A stretch of 64,000 nucleotides of DNA from Streptococcus gordonii (GTDB lineage Bacteria; Bacillota; Bacilli; Lactobacillales; Streptococcaceae). The stretch covers positions 62,001-126,000 of the forward strand of contig NZ_LQWV01000040.1 of NCBI RefSeq assembly GCF_001553855.1, in the 5' to 3' direction. The notes beneath the pieces were generated by a model. That model was given only the letters and a program-made list of their open reading frames with translations, was not told the DNA's origin and searched no databases. This document shows, one piece after another, positions 51,730 to 60,942 of this stretch (within the stretch, counting starts at the first letter, position 1; each line of letters begins with the position of its first letter). A program made the position numbers and the translations under genes.

Positions 51730-53064
51730 TTATTCTCCAGCCAAACGGAAGATCGTTTCCGCATAGATATCCATTGCCCGGTAAAGGTCATCTAGTTTAG
51801 CTCGTTCATTAGCCTGATGTTCCGTCTGCTCTGCTCCTGGGAATAAGGCCCCAAAGGCTACACAGTTTGGCATGGTACGAGCAAAGGTTGCTCCTCCTGA
51901 TGACATAGCTGGACTATCGTCACCAGTTTTTTCTTGATAAATACTCATCAAAGTACTTACCAACTTGCTATCTTTTGGTACATATAAAGGCGCTAGATAA
52001 TCAAACTCCTCATAAACCAAGCGATAATCAGATGCCTTGTCTGTTAATGTTTGAACTAATTTTTCTTTGTCTGCTAAAACAGGAATTCGAATATCAATTC
52101 GGATTTCTGATTTTTCGGAACTGACTGTCAATCCGGCAATATTAAAAGATAAACTTCCGGATGGTTCATCTGAAACGGGACCAAATAAGTGGGCTCCTGT
52201 TGCATCTTCTCCTACCGCTTCGGCAATAAAAGCTAAAGCAGGATGTGGAGCAAGAACTTGGAGTACCTTAGCCAGTCGAACAATTGCATTGACTCCCTCA
52301 GCAGCATCTTTAGCATGTTTTGGAACACCAAGAACTGTCACCTGATTAGCCGATACTTCGTAATCAAAGCCTGTCGCTCTTAGACCCGCAATTACTTTCT
52401 CTAAGAAAGGACCCTGGTAACTAGCTTTAGCTGGTACAACATTAAAAGCATCCCCAGCTTCAAGTTTGATAAAATCGGACCCTGGTCCATGCAACTTGAC
52501 CTGTAAAAGTCCCTTTTCAGCATAGGTCAATGGAAAGGATGAATCAGGAGCGAAACCAAGAGTCGCCCTTTCTTCCAATTCATTGTATCTACCCATGCAA
52601 CGCCAGAGTGTCTCCTCATCTGTTCCGAAAATGAAACGCACCCGTTTTTTGAAGCGAACTCCACTATCCAGCAATGCTTTAACTGCATACAAAGCTGCCA
52701 TTGATGGTCCTTTATCATCTTGAACACCGCGTCCAAAGAGATAGCCATCTTTTTCAGTTGCCTCAAACGGTGGTGTTTGCCAATCTGCTTCTTCACCTGA
52801 TGGAACAACATCCAAATGACAGAGAACGGCCAGGAGTTCTTCTCCCTGACCGATTTCTGCATATCCATAATAACCTTTAGGATCGAGATAGGTTGTAAAG
52901 CCTATTCCTCGACATATTTCTAAAGTTTTTTCTAGGACATCTTGAATAGCTTGTCCAAAAGGTGTTCCATTTTCATTTTCATTAAGAACAGATGGGTAGG
53001 AAATAAGAGTTTTCAAAGATTCGAGAAATTCTTTTTTTACTTGTTCTGTTAGATAATTTTTCAT
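51730..53064 (-). CDS. arcT: M20-family dipeptidase of the arc operon
   Basis: 444 residues, Sapep/PepV-type metallopeptidase. Metal ligands are in VLCHLDVVPSG (His) and RGVQDDKGPSMAAL (Asp), the Glu pair in FGTDEET, and the C-terminal block SSGGATFARTMPN. In streptococcal deiminase operons the gene named arcT lies at this place; it probably supplies arginine from peptides, although aminotransferase activity was once proposed. 18 bp after arcD. Confidence 0.85.
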   Translation of the reverse strand: MKNYLTEQVKKEFLESLKTLISYPSVLNENENGTPFGQAIQDVLEKTLEICRGIGFTTYLDPKGYYGYAEIGQGEELLAVLCHLDVVPSGEEADWQTPPFEATEKDGYLFGRGVQDDKGPSMAALYAVKALLDSGVRFKKRVRFIFGTDEETLWRCMGRYNELEERATLGFAPDSSFPLTYAEKGLLQVKLHGPGSDFIKLEAGDAFNVVPAKASYQGPFLEKVIAGLRATGFDYEVSANQVTVLGVPKHAKDAAEGVNAIVRLAKVLQVLAPHPALAFIAEAVGEDATGAHLFGPVSDEPSGSLSFNIAGLTVSSEKSEIRIDIRIPVLADKEKLVQTLTDKASDYRLVYEEFDYLAPLYVPKDSKLVSTLMSIYQEKTGDDSPAMSSGGATFARTMPNCVAFGALFPGAEQTEHQANERAKLDDLYRAMDIYAETIFRLAGE

Positions 53065-53082
53065 GGAAGCACCTCACATCTC

Positions 53083-54597
53083 TTAACCAATAGCTGGAAT
53101 GAAGGTACCCAAGAGAAGCAACAAAATGCTGACAACGATAATGGCTACAATCAATTTACCAATGAATTTCCACCAAGTACCAAGGCTGATACGGCCAAGA
53201 GCAAGAGCTCCCATAACGATACCTGAAGTTGGTGCTACCAAGTTAAGAACACCTGAAGCTGATTGATAAGCAGTGATAATCAAGCTTCCTTTCACATTGA
53301 CAAACTCTCCTAAAGGTGCCATGATACCCATTGTTGCGCTGGCAAGACCAGATGAAGATGGGATTAAGAATGACATTGGCAAGTAGAAAATGTAAGTCAA
53401 GATAATGAATAGTTGAGATGACAGACCTTTAAGTCCTTGTTCACCCCAGTGAAGGATAGTTGCAGTAATCATACCATCGTTCATGATAACTTGGATACCA
53501 CGCGCGATCGCTACGATAAGGGCAACACTGAGCAAGTCAGCAGCACCATTCATGAAGGCTGAGATAATCTTGTCTTCTTTAAGACCATAAACGATACCAA
53601 TCAAGATACCCATAAAGGCAAAGAGCATTGCGCCTTCTGGGAAGTACCAAGTACCTAAAGCCCCAGTTGAAGAACCAATAATTTTACCAATTACAGGAAG
53701 ACCTGTTAACCAAGAATTAAAGTTTTCAAAAAGATTGATATGAAGGTCTGTCCAAGGGATAAAGCTGGCAACCATGATAACAAATGTTGCAATGAAGAGA
53801 TATAAAACATGTTTTTGTTTCTTACTCAAGACAGAAGGTGCATCATCGTTATCCGTTACATTGAAGTGTTTCAAATCTTCTTCTCTTTGGCTATATACCA
53901 AAGATTTGGTAGGATCTTTTTGAATCTTATCCGCATAACGATAAACAAAGTAAGTGCTCATTGCAACCATTACAAACCAGAAGATAAGGCGTAGCACAAT
54001 ACCATCTGCTGTCGGCACGCCTGCTGTATCCGAAGCGATAACTGTTGCAAATGGATTTAGAGTGGATGCCAAACATCCAATTTGAGATCCAAGTAAGATA
54101 ATGGCTACGGCGGTAATACTATCAAAACCAACCGCCATCATTACAGGAACAAGAAGTGGGTAGAAAGCCATAGTTTCTTCACCCATACCATAAGTTGTAC
54201 CACCAAGGGCAAACAGAGGCATAAGGATGACAATCAACATTTTTTCACGGCCTTTGTACTTCTTCACGATAGAAGCAATCCCTACATCTAAGGTTCCAGT
54301 TTCATTAACAACACCAAGGAAACCACCTACCATCAGGATAAAGAAGGAAACGTCAATCGCTGCCTTTGTAGGTTCGTGTCCAAGCATCGCACGAATCGGT
54401 GCCATGAGAACATCCCAAATCCCTTGAGGGTTAGAAGCAACCTCTTTATATGTTCCAGCAATCAGGTTTCCTTCTTTGTTGACATCATACTGACCAGCCG
54501 GAATAATCCAAGTTAGTGCTGCCATAACAGCAATGATAATAATCAACACGGTATAGGAAGAAGGCATCCTAAACCCTTTTTTTGTTTCTTCACTCAT
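53083..54597 (-). CDS. arcD: Arginine:ornithine antiporter, YfcC-type
   Basis: 504 residues, about twelve membrane segments. Family blocks: GGFLGVVNETGTLDVGI, GGTTYGMGEETMAFYPLL and SFLIPSSSGLASATMGI. It belongs to the YfcC/DcuC-like branch rather than the classical ArcD amino-acid permease family, the usual form in streptococcal arc loci. It exchanges arginine for ornithine by context. 168 bp separate it from arcC; I see no clear promoter there. Confidence 0.85.
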   Translation of the reverse strand: MSEETKKGFRMPSSYTVLIIIIAVMAALTWIIPAGQYDVNKEGNLIAGTYKEVASNPQGIWDVLMAPIRAMLGHEPTKAAIDVSFFILMVGGFLGVVNETGTLDVGIASIVKKYKGREKMLIVILMPLFALGGTTYGMGEETMAFYPLLVPVMMAVGFDSITAVAIILLGSQIGCLASTLNPFATVIASDTAGVPTADGIVLRLIFWFVMVAMSTYFVYRYADKIQKDPTKSLVYSQREEDLKHFNVTDNDDAPSVLSKKQKHVLYLFIATFVIMVASFIPWTDLHINLFENFNSWLTGLPVIGKIIGSSTGALGTWYFPEGAMLFAFMGILIGIVYGLKEDKIISAFMNGAADLLSVALIVAIARGIQVIMNDGMITATILHWGEQGLKGLSSQLFIILTYIFYLPMSFLIPSSSGLASATMGIMAPLGEFVNVKGSLIITAYQSASGVLNLVAPTSGIVMGALALGRISLGTWWKFIGKLIVAIIVVSILLLLLGTFIPAIG

Positions 54598-54765
54598 TGT
54601 TTTCTCCTCCTAAAATCTAACAAAGTGCAAAAAACCAAGCTCTCTCCTTGAATAAATATCCAAGAAAATGTTTATTTATCACCTATATTTTATCATATTG
54701 ACATGGAAAATACCAGTGTTTTTTAGAGCAAAACTTTTAAACTAGTCTATAGTTCAAAACTTATT

Positions 54766-55713
54766 TCAGTCTTTTTGAATAATTGTTCCGCTTTCAGATT
54801 CAATCAAAGCACCCAGATTTTCTAGTGAAGTAATAACCGCTTTACCCTCTGGACGACCGTTAACGAAGGCAATAGCTGCTTCAACTTTTGGAAGCATACT
54901 TCCTGGAGCAAATTGATCTTGTTTGATATATTCTTCCAACTGAGCAACATTCACATGTTCTAATTTTTCTTGATCAGGTTTATTGTAATTTACAAAGACA
55001 TAGTCTACTCCTGTCAACACGATGAAGAGATCAGCTTCCACTAACTCAGCCAAACGTTGAGAAGCAAAGTCTTTATCAATAACAGCTTCAACTCCTGAAA
55101 GATGACCGTTGTCTTCCTTAATGACAGGAATACCGCCACCACCAGCAGCTACCACCACTTGGCCATCATTTAAAAGAGTACGAATTGTGTCAATTTCTTT
55201 AATGTCAACCGGTTTTGGTGAAGCAACGACCTTACGCCAACCACGTCCAGCATCTTCTTTGAAAGTTGCACCGCTCTTTTCAGCTTCTGCTTTTGCTTCT
55301 TCTTCTAAATAGAAAGGACCGATTGGTTTGCTGAGGTTAACAAAAGCTGGGTCGTTCTTATCTACAACCACTTGTGTCACTACTGAAGCAACGTTTTTGT
55401 CAATTCCTTCATCCAAGAGAGCATTTTGCAAAGCATTTTGCAACCAGAAGCCGATGCTTCCTTCTGTCATGGCTACGAGAGAGTCGAGTGGAAAAGCAGG
55501 ATTCTTTTCAGAGTCTGCTGCCAAATGTTGCAACAAAAGATTTCCTACTTGAGGACCATTCCCGTGAGTAATGATGAGGTCATCTCCATTTTTAATCAGT
55601 TTCACCAAATGCTTGGCAGTCTCCACCAAGGCTTCCTGCTGTGCTTTTGCTGATGGATCAGATGAAAGGATGGCATTTCCTCCCAAGGCTACAACGATTT
55701 TACGATTTGCCAT
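54766..55713 (-). CDS. arcC: Carbamate kinase
   Basis: Transfers phosphate from carbamoyl phosphate to ADP, giving the one ATP of the arginine deiminase pathway. From [19 protein letters not shown] the protein has 315 residues; AAGGAG precedes it. Conserved [11 protein letters not shown] and [13 protein letters not shown] blocks. It has its own promoter and is separated from arcB by a terminator. Confidence 0.95.
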   Translation of the reverse strand: MANRKIVVALGGNAILSSDPSAKAQQEALVETAKHLVKLIKNGDDLIITHGNGPQVGNLLLQHLAADSEKNPAFPLDSLVAMTEGSIGFWLQNALQNALLDEGIDKNVASVVTQVVVDKNDPAFVNLSKPIGPFYLEEEAKAEAEKSGATFKEDAGRGWRKVVASPKPVDIKEIDTIRTLLNDGQVVVAAGGGGIPVIKEDNGHLSGVEAVIDKDFASQRLAELVEADLFIVLTGVDYVFVNYNKPDQEKLEHVNVAQLEEYIKQDQFAPGSMLPKVEAAIAFVNGRPEGKAVITSLENLGALIESESGTIIQKD

Positions 55714-55757
55714 ATAATTCTCCTTCAACGCAAGGTAAATGCGTTTTAATTTTGATT

Positions 55758-55786
55758 ATAATAATGTCCTCCAGTTTGTTTTTCAA
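55758..55786 (-). promoter_or_regulatory. Internal promoter before arcC
   Basis: Minus strand TTGAAA (55781-55786), 17 bp, TATTAT (55758-55763), 45 bp before the arcC start. Confidence 0.6.
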
Positions 55787-55812
55787 TTTAGAAAGACAAA
55801 CTGTTTGACTAT

Positions 55813-55854
55813 TAAAAATGAGGGCGGACTAAAGCTATTAGTCGCAGCCCTCAT
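55813..55854 (-). terminator. Terminator-like hairpin between arcB and arcC
   Basis: ATGAGGGC and GCCCTCAT arms with inner GACTAA and TTAGTC, followed on the minus strand by TTTTT. It lies 35 bp behind the arcB stop and would limit read-through to arcC. Confidence 0.8.
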
Positions 55855-55888
55855 AGCTGTTGGTATTACAGTTTAATTGTTTCTAAGG

Positions 55889-56905
55889 TTATACTTTTGG
55901 AATGTAAAGATTACCTAAGGTTGCAGCCATAACTGCTTTAATTGTATGCATACGGTTTTCAGCTTGGTCGAAATGACGAGCATATTTACTGCGGAATACT
56001 TCGTCAGTTACTTCCATTTCTTCTACGCCAAATTTTTCAGCAACATCCTTACCATAAACAGTATTTGTGTCGTGGAAAGCAGGCAAGCAGTGCAAGAAGA
56101 TCAAGTCTTCGTTATCAGCTTTCTTAACCAAATCCATGTTTACTTGGTATGGTTTCAAAAGAGCAACACGTTCTGCAAATTTATCTTCTTCACCCATTGA
56201 TACCCAAACGTCAGTGTAAAGTACATCAGCACCTTTCACAGCTTCGTCAGCATCTTCAGTGATTAAGATGTGAGCGCCACTTTCTTTCGCAAATCCTTCT
56301 GCCAATTCAACAATTTCTTGTTCTGGGAAGAGTTCTTTTGGAGAGAAGATGTGAACGTTAACACCAAGAATTGCACCAGTCACTAGTAAGCTGTTAGCAA
56401 CGTTGTTACGTCCGTCACCACAGTATACCAATGTCAAGCCTTCTAGGCGACCAAAGTTTTCTTGAACTGTCAGGTAGTCAGCTAACATTTGAGTTGGGTG
56501 CCATTCGTCAGTCAGACCATTCCAAACTGGAACACCTGAGAATTCTGCCAATTCTTCTACCATACGTTGGCTGAAACCACGGAATTCAATACCATCAAAC
56601 ATACGGCCCAAAACTTTAGCTGTATCTTCAGTTGATTCTTTTTTACCAAGCTGAATATCATTAGCACCAAGATATTCTGGGTGTGCGCCAAGGTCGATAG
56701 CTGCTGTAGTAAAGGCTGCACGCGTACGAGTAGATGTTTTTTCAAACAAGAGAGCAATATTTTTACCAGCAAGGTAACGGTGCTCAATGTTACGTTTTTT
56801 CAAATCTTTCAAGTGAGCTGAAAGACCAATAAGGTATTCTAACTCTGCACGGGTAAAGTCTTTTTCTGCAAGGAAGCTACGTCCTTGGAATACTGAATTT
56901 GTCAT
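55889..56905 (-). CDS. arcB: Ornithine carbamoyltransferase, catabolic
   Basis: Splits citrulline to ornithine and carbamoyl phosphate. 338 residues; carbamoyl-phosphate site FEKTSTRTR (about residue 55), [11 protein letters not shown], and ornithine site [11 protein letters not shown]. Its length and position behind arcA mark it as the catabolic enzyme. 50 bp after arcA. Confidence 0.96.
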   Translation of the reverse strand: MTNSVFQGRSFLAEKDFTRAELEYLIGLSAHLKDLKKRNIEHRYLAGKNIALLFEKTSTRTRAAFTTAAIDLGAHPEYLGANDIQLGKKESTEDTAKVLGRMFDGIEFRGFSQRMVEELAEFSGVPVWNGLTDEWHPTQMLADYLTVQENFGRLEGLTLVYCGDGRNNVANSLLVTGAILGVNVHIFSPKELFPEQEIVELAEGFAKESGAHILITEDADEAVKGADVLYTDVWVSMGEEDKFAERVALLKPYQVNMDLVKKADNEDLIFLHCLPAFHDTNTVYGKDVAEKFGVEEMEVTDEVFRSKYARHFDQAENRMHTIKAVMAATLGNLYIPKV

Positions 56906-56955
56906 TCTTTTATTTCCTCTTTCTATCTATTAGAATTTCTTAAGATATTGAACGT

Positions 56956-58185
56956 TTAGATTTCTTCACGTTCGAATGGCATTGACATACAACGAGGTCC
57001 ACCACGACCGCGAACCAATTCACTTCCGCGAATCTTAATCAAACGTAAGCCGTATTCTTCTAGTTTCTTATTAGTAACTGTATTGCGGTCATATACAACA
57101 ACAACACCTGGAGCGATTGTAAGTGTGTTTGAACCATCGTTCCATTGTTCACGTGCTGCAGCAACAACGTTGCCATCTCCACATGGAATCAATGATACTT
57201 TTTCAACACCAAGGTTTTCAGCAAGAAGTTCTGCTAAATCTCCTTTTTCTTCAACGATCTTCAATTGTTCGTTTTCATAAGTTACTGTGAAGACGCGAAG
57301 ATTGCCTTGGATTTCTGGGTGAATAGTAAATTTATCGTAGTCTACCATTGTGAAGACTGTATCCAAGTGCATGAATTTACGGTTGTTAGCAAATTCGAAA
57401 GCCAATACTTTCTTGAAGCCAACGTTTTTCTTGAAGATGTTAACCAACAATTTTTCAATTGATGCAGCATCAGTACGTTGTGAGATACCAACTGCCAATA
57501 CATCTTTAGAAAGAACCAACTCATCTCCACCTTCGATACGAGTATCTTCTTCACGATTGTAAACAAGTTCAACATTTCCACCGTAAACTGGGTGGTATTT
57601 GAAGATATATTTACCATACAAAGTTTCGCGGTTACGTGTATCTGCGTACATGTGGTTGAGTGATACTGCATTACCGATTGTAGCAAATGGGTCACGTGTG
57701 AAGTAAAGGTTTGGCATTGGATCGATAGCGAATGGATAGTCTGATTCTACCAAGTCAGTCAAGCCTTTTGCTTCTTCTGGAATTTCTGGCAATTCAGCTT
57801 TTTGTACACCAGCCATCGTTTTTTCAACCAACTCTTGGTTATCTTTAATACCTTGAAGCAACTCACGAATAGCCACTTTAGTTTGGCGTCCGCGGATATT
57901 TGCTTCATCAAGATATTCTTCGATGAATTGGTTGCGAATTTCTGGTGAAGTCAAAGACTCAGCAGCCAGTTTTTCTAGATATAGCACTTCGATACCTTCA
58001 TTGCGAAGCGCTTGAGCAAAGTTGTCGTGTTCTTTTTGTGCATCTTCCAAAAATGGAATATCATCAAAGAGAAGACGTTCGAGATAGTCTGGCATCAAGT
58101 TTTCCAACTCTTTACCAGGTCTATGTAACATAACTTTTTTCAGTTTTCCAATTTCTGAGAAAACATGAATTGGATGTGTAGACAT
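56956..58185 (-). CDS. arcA: Arginine deiminase
   Basis: Hydrolyses arginine to citrulline and ammonia, raising cytoplasmic pH. 409 residues; catalytic Cys399 in [14 protein letters not shown], and [15 protein letters not shown] holds the substrate Asp. Complete. First gene of the arc operon; SD AAGGAGG. Confidence 0.97.
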   Translation of the reverse strand: MSTHPIHVFSEIGKLKKVMLHRPGKELENLMPDYLERLLFDDIPFLEDAQKEHDNFAQALRNEGIEVLYLEKLAAESLTSPEIRNQFIEEYLDEANIRGRQTKVAIRELLQGIKDNQELVEKTMAGVQKAELPEIPEEAKGLTDLVESDYPFAIDPMPNLYFTRDPFATIGNAVSLNHMYADTRNRETLYGKYIFKYHPVYGGNVELVYNREEDTRIEGGDELVLSKDVLAVGISQRTDAASIEKLLVNIFKKNVGFKKVLAFEFANNRKFMHLDTVFTMVDYDKFTIHPEIQGNLRVFTVTYENEQLKIVEEKGDLAELLAENLGVEKVSLIPCGDGNVVAAAREQWNDGSNTLTIAPGVVVVYDRNTVTNKKLEEYGLRLIKIRGSELVRGRGGPRCMSMPFEREEI

Positions 58186-58242
58186 CTACTTTCCTCCTTA
58201 TTCTTTGCGGTTTAGGTTTTCCTAAGCCCGTTTACATATATT

Positions 58243-58271
58243 ATTCTAGCATTTTTTGAAAACACTTACAC
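58243..58271 (-). promoter_or_regulatory. arcA promoter with cre-like sites
   Basis: Minus-strand extended -10 TGCTAGAAT (58243-58251) with weak TTGTGT-like -35. A cre-like site (13/15) at 58257-58271 overlaps the -35 region; another (13/15) lies at 58338-58352. A short hairpin (TTAGG-TTTT-CCTAA, 58212-58225) is in the leader. These fill most of the 258-bp gap 58186-58443. Confidence 0.65.
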
Positions 58272-58419
58272 AAAAAAACTGACACTCTAAATGCCAAATT
58301 TTTATCACTTTTAGATTTTTTTTTAATATTTTTATGTTTTGAAGCGTTTTCTTTGCATATTTTGTATCTTTTATGATTTTTGCGAATATTTATTTTTTTA
58401 TAAAATCTTTGTTTATACA

Positions 58420-58455
58420 AAAAAAGAAAGTCGGTCCAGTAGACTAACTTTCTTT
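58420..58455 (-). terminator. Terminator of flp
   Basis: AAAGAAAGT and ACTTTCTTT arms with an internal GTC/GAC pairing, followed on the minus strand by a T-run; the stem includes the flp stop codon. Confidence 0.8.
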
Positions 58456-59130
58456 GAAATATTTCATAAAATATTCTCTATCTGTAAAAACTAGCTGCTT
58501 GTGCTCATAGCTAATACGACCTTCTTCTCTTAACTTTTTGAGGACCTGATTAACTGTTTCACGGGTTGTTGCTCCTAGCTTAGCCAACTCCTTCATACTA
58601 ATTGGAAATGGCAAAACATCCCCTGTTTTGCATAAATCCATACATAAGATCGAAAGGGACTGAACAACTCTGTCTGTTGCACTGACCGCAACAACATTTC
58701 GCAAGCGTAATTCTTGAAACTCCAAGATTCTGGATAGTTTCTGCGTAATAAACAACAGCTGATTCACATTTTTCTTAGAAAAATCTTCAAACAATTTCAT
58801 AGGAATACTAAAATATTCCACCTGTGTCACAGCACTTGCAGTATAATGATAGCGCTCATCAAAGAAGATGCCACCATAAGGGAAAACATTCCCCTTTTTT
58901 ATATAATCAGTATAAGAAAAAGTATCGGTAGCATCATACTGTTCTATTCGAGCATATCCTTGATAGAGAAGAAAAAGGCGATCACGCCGATCTCCAGAAA
59001 AAAAGATAATTTGACCTTTAGAAACCTTATGAAATTGAATTTCAATGGCTAATTTATCAAAAGACTCTACTGGAAAATTCTCAAATGCAGGATGCTGGCG
59101 GATAAACTGATAATGTTCCTTATTAATCAT
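58444..59130 (-). CDS. flp: CRP/FNR-family regulator upstream of the arc operon
   Basis: 228 residues: cyclic-nucleotide-binding-like beta barrel at the N-terminus (GQIIFFSGDRRDRLFLLYQGYARI) and a C-terminal winged helix (LGATTRETVNQVLKKLREEGRI). No N-terminal cysteine cluster for an Fe-S centre, so it is not a classical FNR. In S. gordonii the gene in this place (flp) activates arc under anaerobiosis. Transcribed in the same direction as arcA, with its own terminator. Confidence 0.85.
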   Translation of the reverse strand: MINKEHYQFIRQHPAFENFPVESFDKLAIEIQFHKVSKGQIIFFSGDRRDRLFLLYQGYARIEQYDATDTFSYTDYIKKGNVFPYGGIFFDERYHYTASAVTQVEYFSIPMKLFEDFSKKNVNQLLFITQKLSRILEFQELRLRNVVAVSATDRVVQSLSILCMDLCKTGDVLPFPISMKELAKLGATTRETVNQVLKKLREEGRISYEHKQLVFTDREYFMKYFKES

Positions 59131-59206
59131 AATAACCCTTTTTTATTTGATAATGACAGTATATCATAAATACGCTTACAAATAAAGATATATCTATGTA
59201 TTCAGC

Positions 59207-59710
59207 TTACAAATAGAAGATGGCAATTATAAACAATAAAAATCCGATTCCTACAAAAAGATAAGCCAGTTTTCTATTCAGGGGTTGTCTGTTTTCTTGT
59301 ACTTTTTTTGGCAAGTAATTGCCTACAATTATGAAAACCAAAGCAACCACCATGGCTGCTATTTTACGGATATCAAATTCCTCATTTAACCCCCGATAAA
59401 TGGTAGCTAGATATAGCGAAACAAAGGAAAAAGGGATTATCCAGCGAATAAGGTGCTTAAAGGTTCTATTCAAGATATCTTTGGCAATGGTTGTCCAGTA
59501 AATCATAACTTCTAGCAGCATCATGACAATTGGAAAAGCCGAAACTACTAAAAACTTAGGTAAAAAAGCATTTCCTTTTCCAGATAAGTCAAAATGAATA
59601 GCCAGGTTTTCTGGTAATGTTTGATAGACCCATACGGCATATAAAACTGGCAAGAGCGTGACGCCAAGTGCCCAACCTAATTCTTGTAAACTATTTTTTT
59701 TCATTTCCAT
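59207..59710 (-). CDS. SdpI-like DUF1648 membrane protein
   Basis: 167 residues, five hydrophobic segments, with the DUF1648 pattern LPENLAIHFDLSGKGNAF (about 32-49) typical of SdpI, the Bacillus immunity protein to the SdpC toxin. Overlaps the ArsR-type regulator gene by 20 bp. By context an immunity or envelope-stress protein; no toxin gene is seen. Confidence 0.75.
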   Translation of the reverse strand: MEMKKNSLQELGWALGVTLLPVLYAVWVYQTLPENLAIHFDLSGKGNAFLPKFLVVSAFPIVMMLLEVMIYWTTIAKDILNRTFKHLIRWIIPFSFVSLYLATIYRGLNEEFDIRKIAAMVVALVFIIVGNYLPKKVQENRQPLNRKLAYLFVGIGFLLFIIAIFYL

Positions 59711-59972
59711 TTCCTCCTCCGAGAGATTGGAACCAAACTAAAATTTCCTCAAAAACTGTGATATCTAAACTATAATAAATAAAGTTTTTCTTTTTTTCTT
59801 CTAATAATAAGCCTGCCTTTTTCAGCTGCGATAAATGGTAGGACACTGTGGCAGGAGTTAGCTCAAAAGCTTGAGCTATTTCTCCCGCCGACTTAGGGCC
59901 CTGTTTAAGCATTTCTAAAATATTTCTCCGGACTGGATCCGCTAAAGCTTTAAGTGTTTGATTGATTCCCAT
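59691..59972 (-). CDS. ArsR/SdpR-type repressor
   Basis: 93 residues, winged helix: LADPVRRNILEMLKQGPKSAGEIAQAFELTPATVSYHLSQLKKAGLL (cut here: residues 10-56). No metal-binding ELCVCDL motif, so it belongs to the SdpR-like group that regulates by protein sequestration rather than metal. It probably binds the direct repeats flanking the -10 and -35 at 60755-60833. Overlaps its neighbours on both sides (23 and 20 bp). Confidence 0.85.
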   Translation of the reverse strand: MGINQTLKALADPVRRNILEMLKQGPKSAGEIAQAFELTPATVSYHLSQLKKAGLLLEEKKKNFIYYSLDITVFEEILVWFQSLGGGNGNEKK

Positions 59973-60744
59973 GATAAGAACCTTCTTTCAGATAACTCTT
60001 CATTATTTTCTTGGTCAGATAAGCTAGACCAACTACTTCAATAAAGAATATGGCCTCAACAACTAGAGGTGAAAGCAACTGAATCTGTCCCAGTGCAGGA
60101 GCTAGATCAATCAAAGCATGGAATCCTAGAGCAGCTAGAAAATAAATCGGGGCCTTTTCTTTGACTGACTTCCAAGCCCAAAAGCTTAGTAAGACTTGAC
60201 AGATCACTGCCACGATGCGTTCAAAAACCAAAAGATAGATGCTTCCAGCACTCAGAGACTTAATATAGTCAATCGTTGCTTGAGGAACTTTCGTCACTAA
60301 CTGCGCATTTCCCTGAGTCACTGCTTGAGCTATAATCCAAAAGTTTAAGAGACTCACAATTCCAACAAACAGAGCCTCAATACCGCCATGCCCCAAGCCA
60401 TAAGCCAAACCATCGCTAACTGTCATTGGGCGCTTCTTTTGTAACAAGTAAAAGACGATCCATCGGGCTGTTTCTTCAAAAATAGCTGCCACAGCAACAC
60501 CATAAAGGACATATAGCCAAGGATTTCCCGTCTGCAAAGCTATGCTTCCATCAGCCTGAGGCTGTAAAACAATCCAGTGCAAGATTTTTTCAAGAACTTG
60601 GCTTGATAAATAAAAACCAACTCCTCCTAAAAAAAAGACTACTAGAGAAATGTGCTTGCTCTTTTTGAAATAAATAACAGGAACTAAGACTGCCACTAGA
60701 ATAAGCAACATAGAAATCATAATATGTGTAGTAATCATAGTCAT
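59950..60744 (-). CDS. YhfC-family intramembrane metalloprotease
   Basis: 264 residues, about seven membrane segments. EETARWIVFYLLQ (EExxxR-like) near residue 90 and GLGHGGIEALFVG near 115 are the family motifs, related to CPBP proteases. Function is unproven. First gene of the operon YhfC-SdpR-SdpI. Confidence 0.8.
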   Translation of the reverse strand: MTMITTHIMISMLLILVAVLVPVIYFKKSKHISLVVFFLGGVGFYLSSQVLEKILHWIVLQPQADGSIALQTGNPWLYVLYGVAVAAIFEETARWIVFYLLQKKRPMTVSDGLAYGLGHGGIEALFVGIVSLLNFWIIAQAVTQGNAQLVTKVPQATIDYIKSLSAGSIYLLVFERIVAVICQVLLSFWAWKSVKEKAPIYFLAALGFHALIDLAPALGQIQLLSPLVVEAIFFIEVVGLAYLTKKIMKSYLKEGSYHGNQSNT

Positions 60745-60754
60745 TCTCCCAAAG

Positions 60755-60833
60755 TATTTCGATTGTTTTCTAAATAGAATTATACACCTCTATCTTTTAA
60801 ACGTCAAGGATATTTCGATATTTTTCTAAATAG
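60755..60833 (-). promoter_or_regulatory. Promoter flanked by two direct-repeat operators
   Basis: Minus-strand TTGACG (60802-60807), 17 bp, TATAAT (60779-60784). Two 23-bp near-identical repeats (TATTTCGAT.. and ..TTTTCTAAATAG) lie at 60755-60777 (just downstream of -10) and 60811-60833 (just upstream of -35), 56 bp apart, in the same orientation. Candidate sites of the SdpR-like regulator. Confidence 0.8.
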
Positions 60834-60880
60834 GTTCCGTTATCAGTTTTACTTATACTATTTAAAGTATCATTCATTAT

Positions 60881-60914
60881 AAGAAAAATATGCTCAGATC
60901 TGTATCTAAGCATA
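60881..60914 (-). terminator. Terminator after the beta-lactamase-fold gene
   Basis: TATGCTCAGAT and ATCTAAGCATA (one G-U pair on the minus strand), loop of 4, followed by TTTTTCTT. Confidence 0.85.
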
Positions 60915-60942
60915 CTTTTAAAATTTTATCATTCATTGTCAA

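Noticed and set aside
55726..55748. AACGCA / TGCGTT inverted repeat upstream of arcC
   Set aside because: Six-bp arms with a 7-bp spacer are within chance expectation, and it does not match cre in full.
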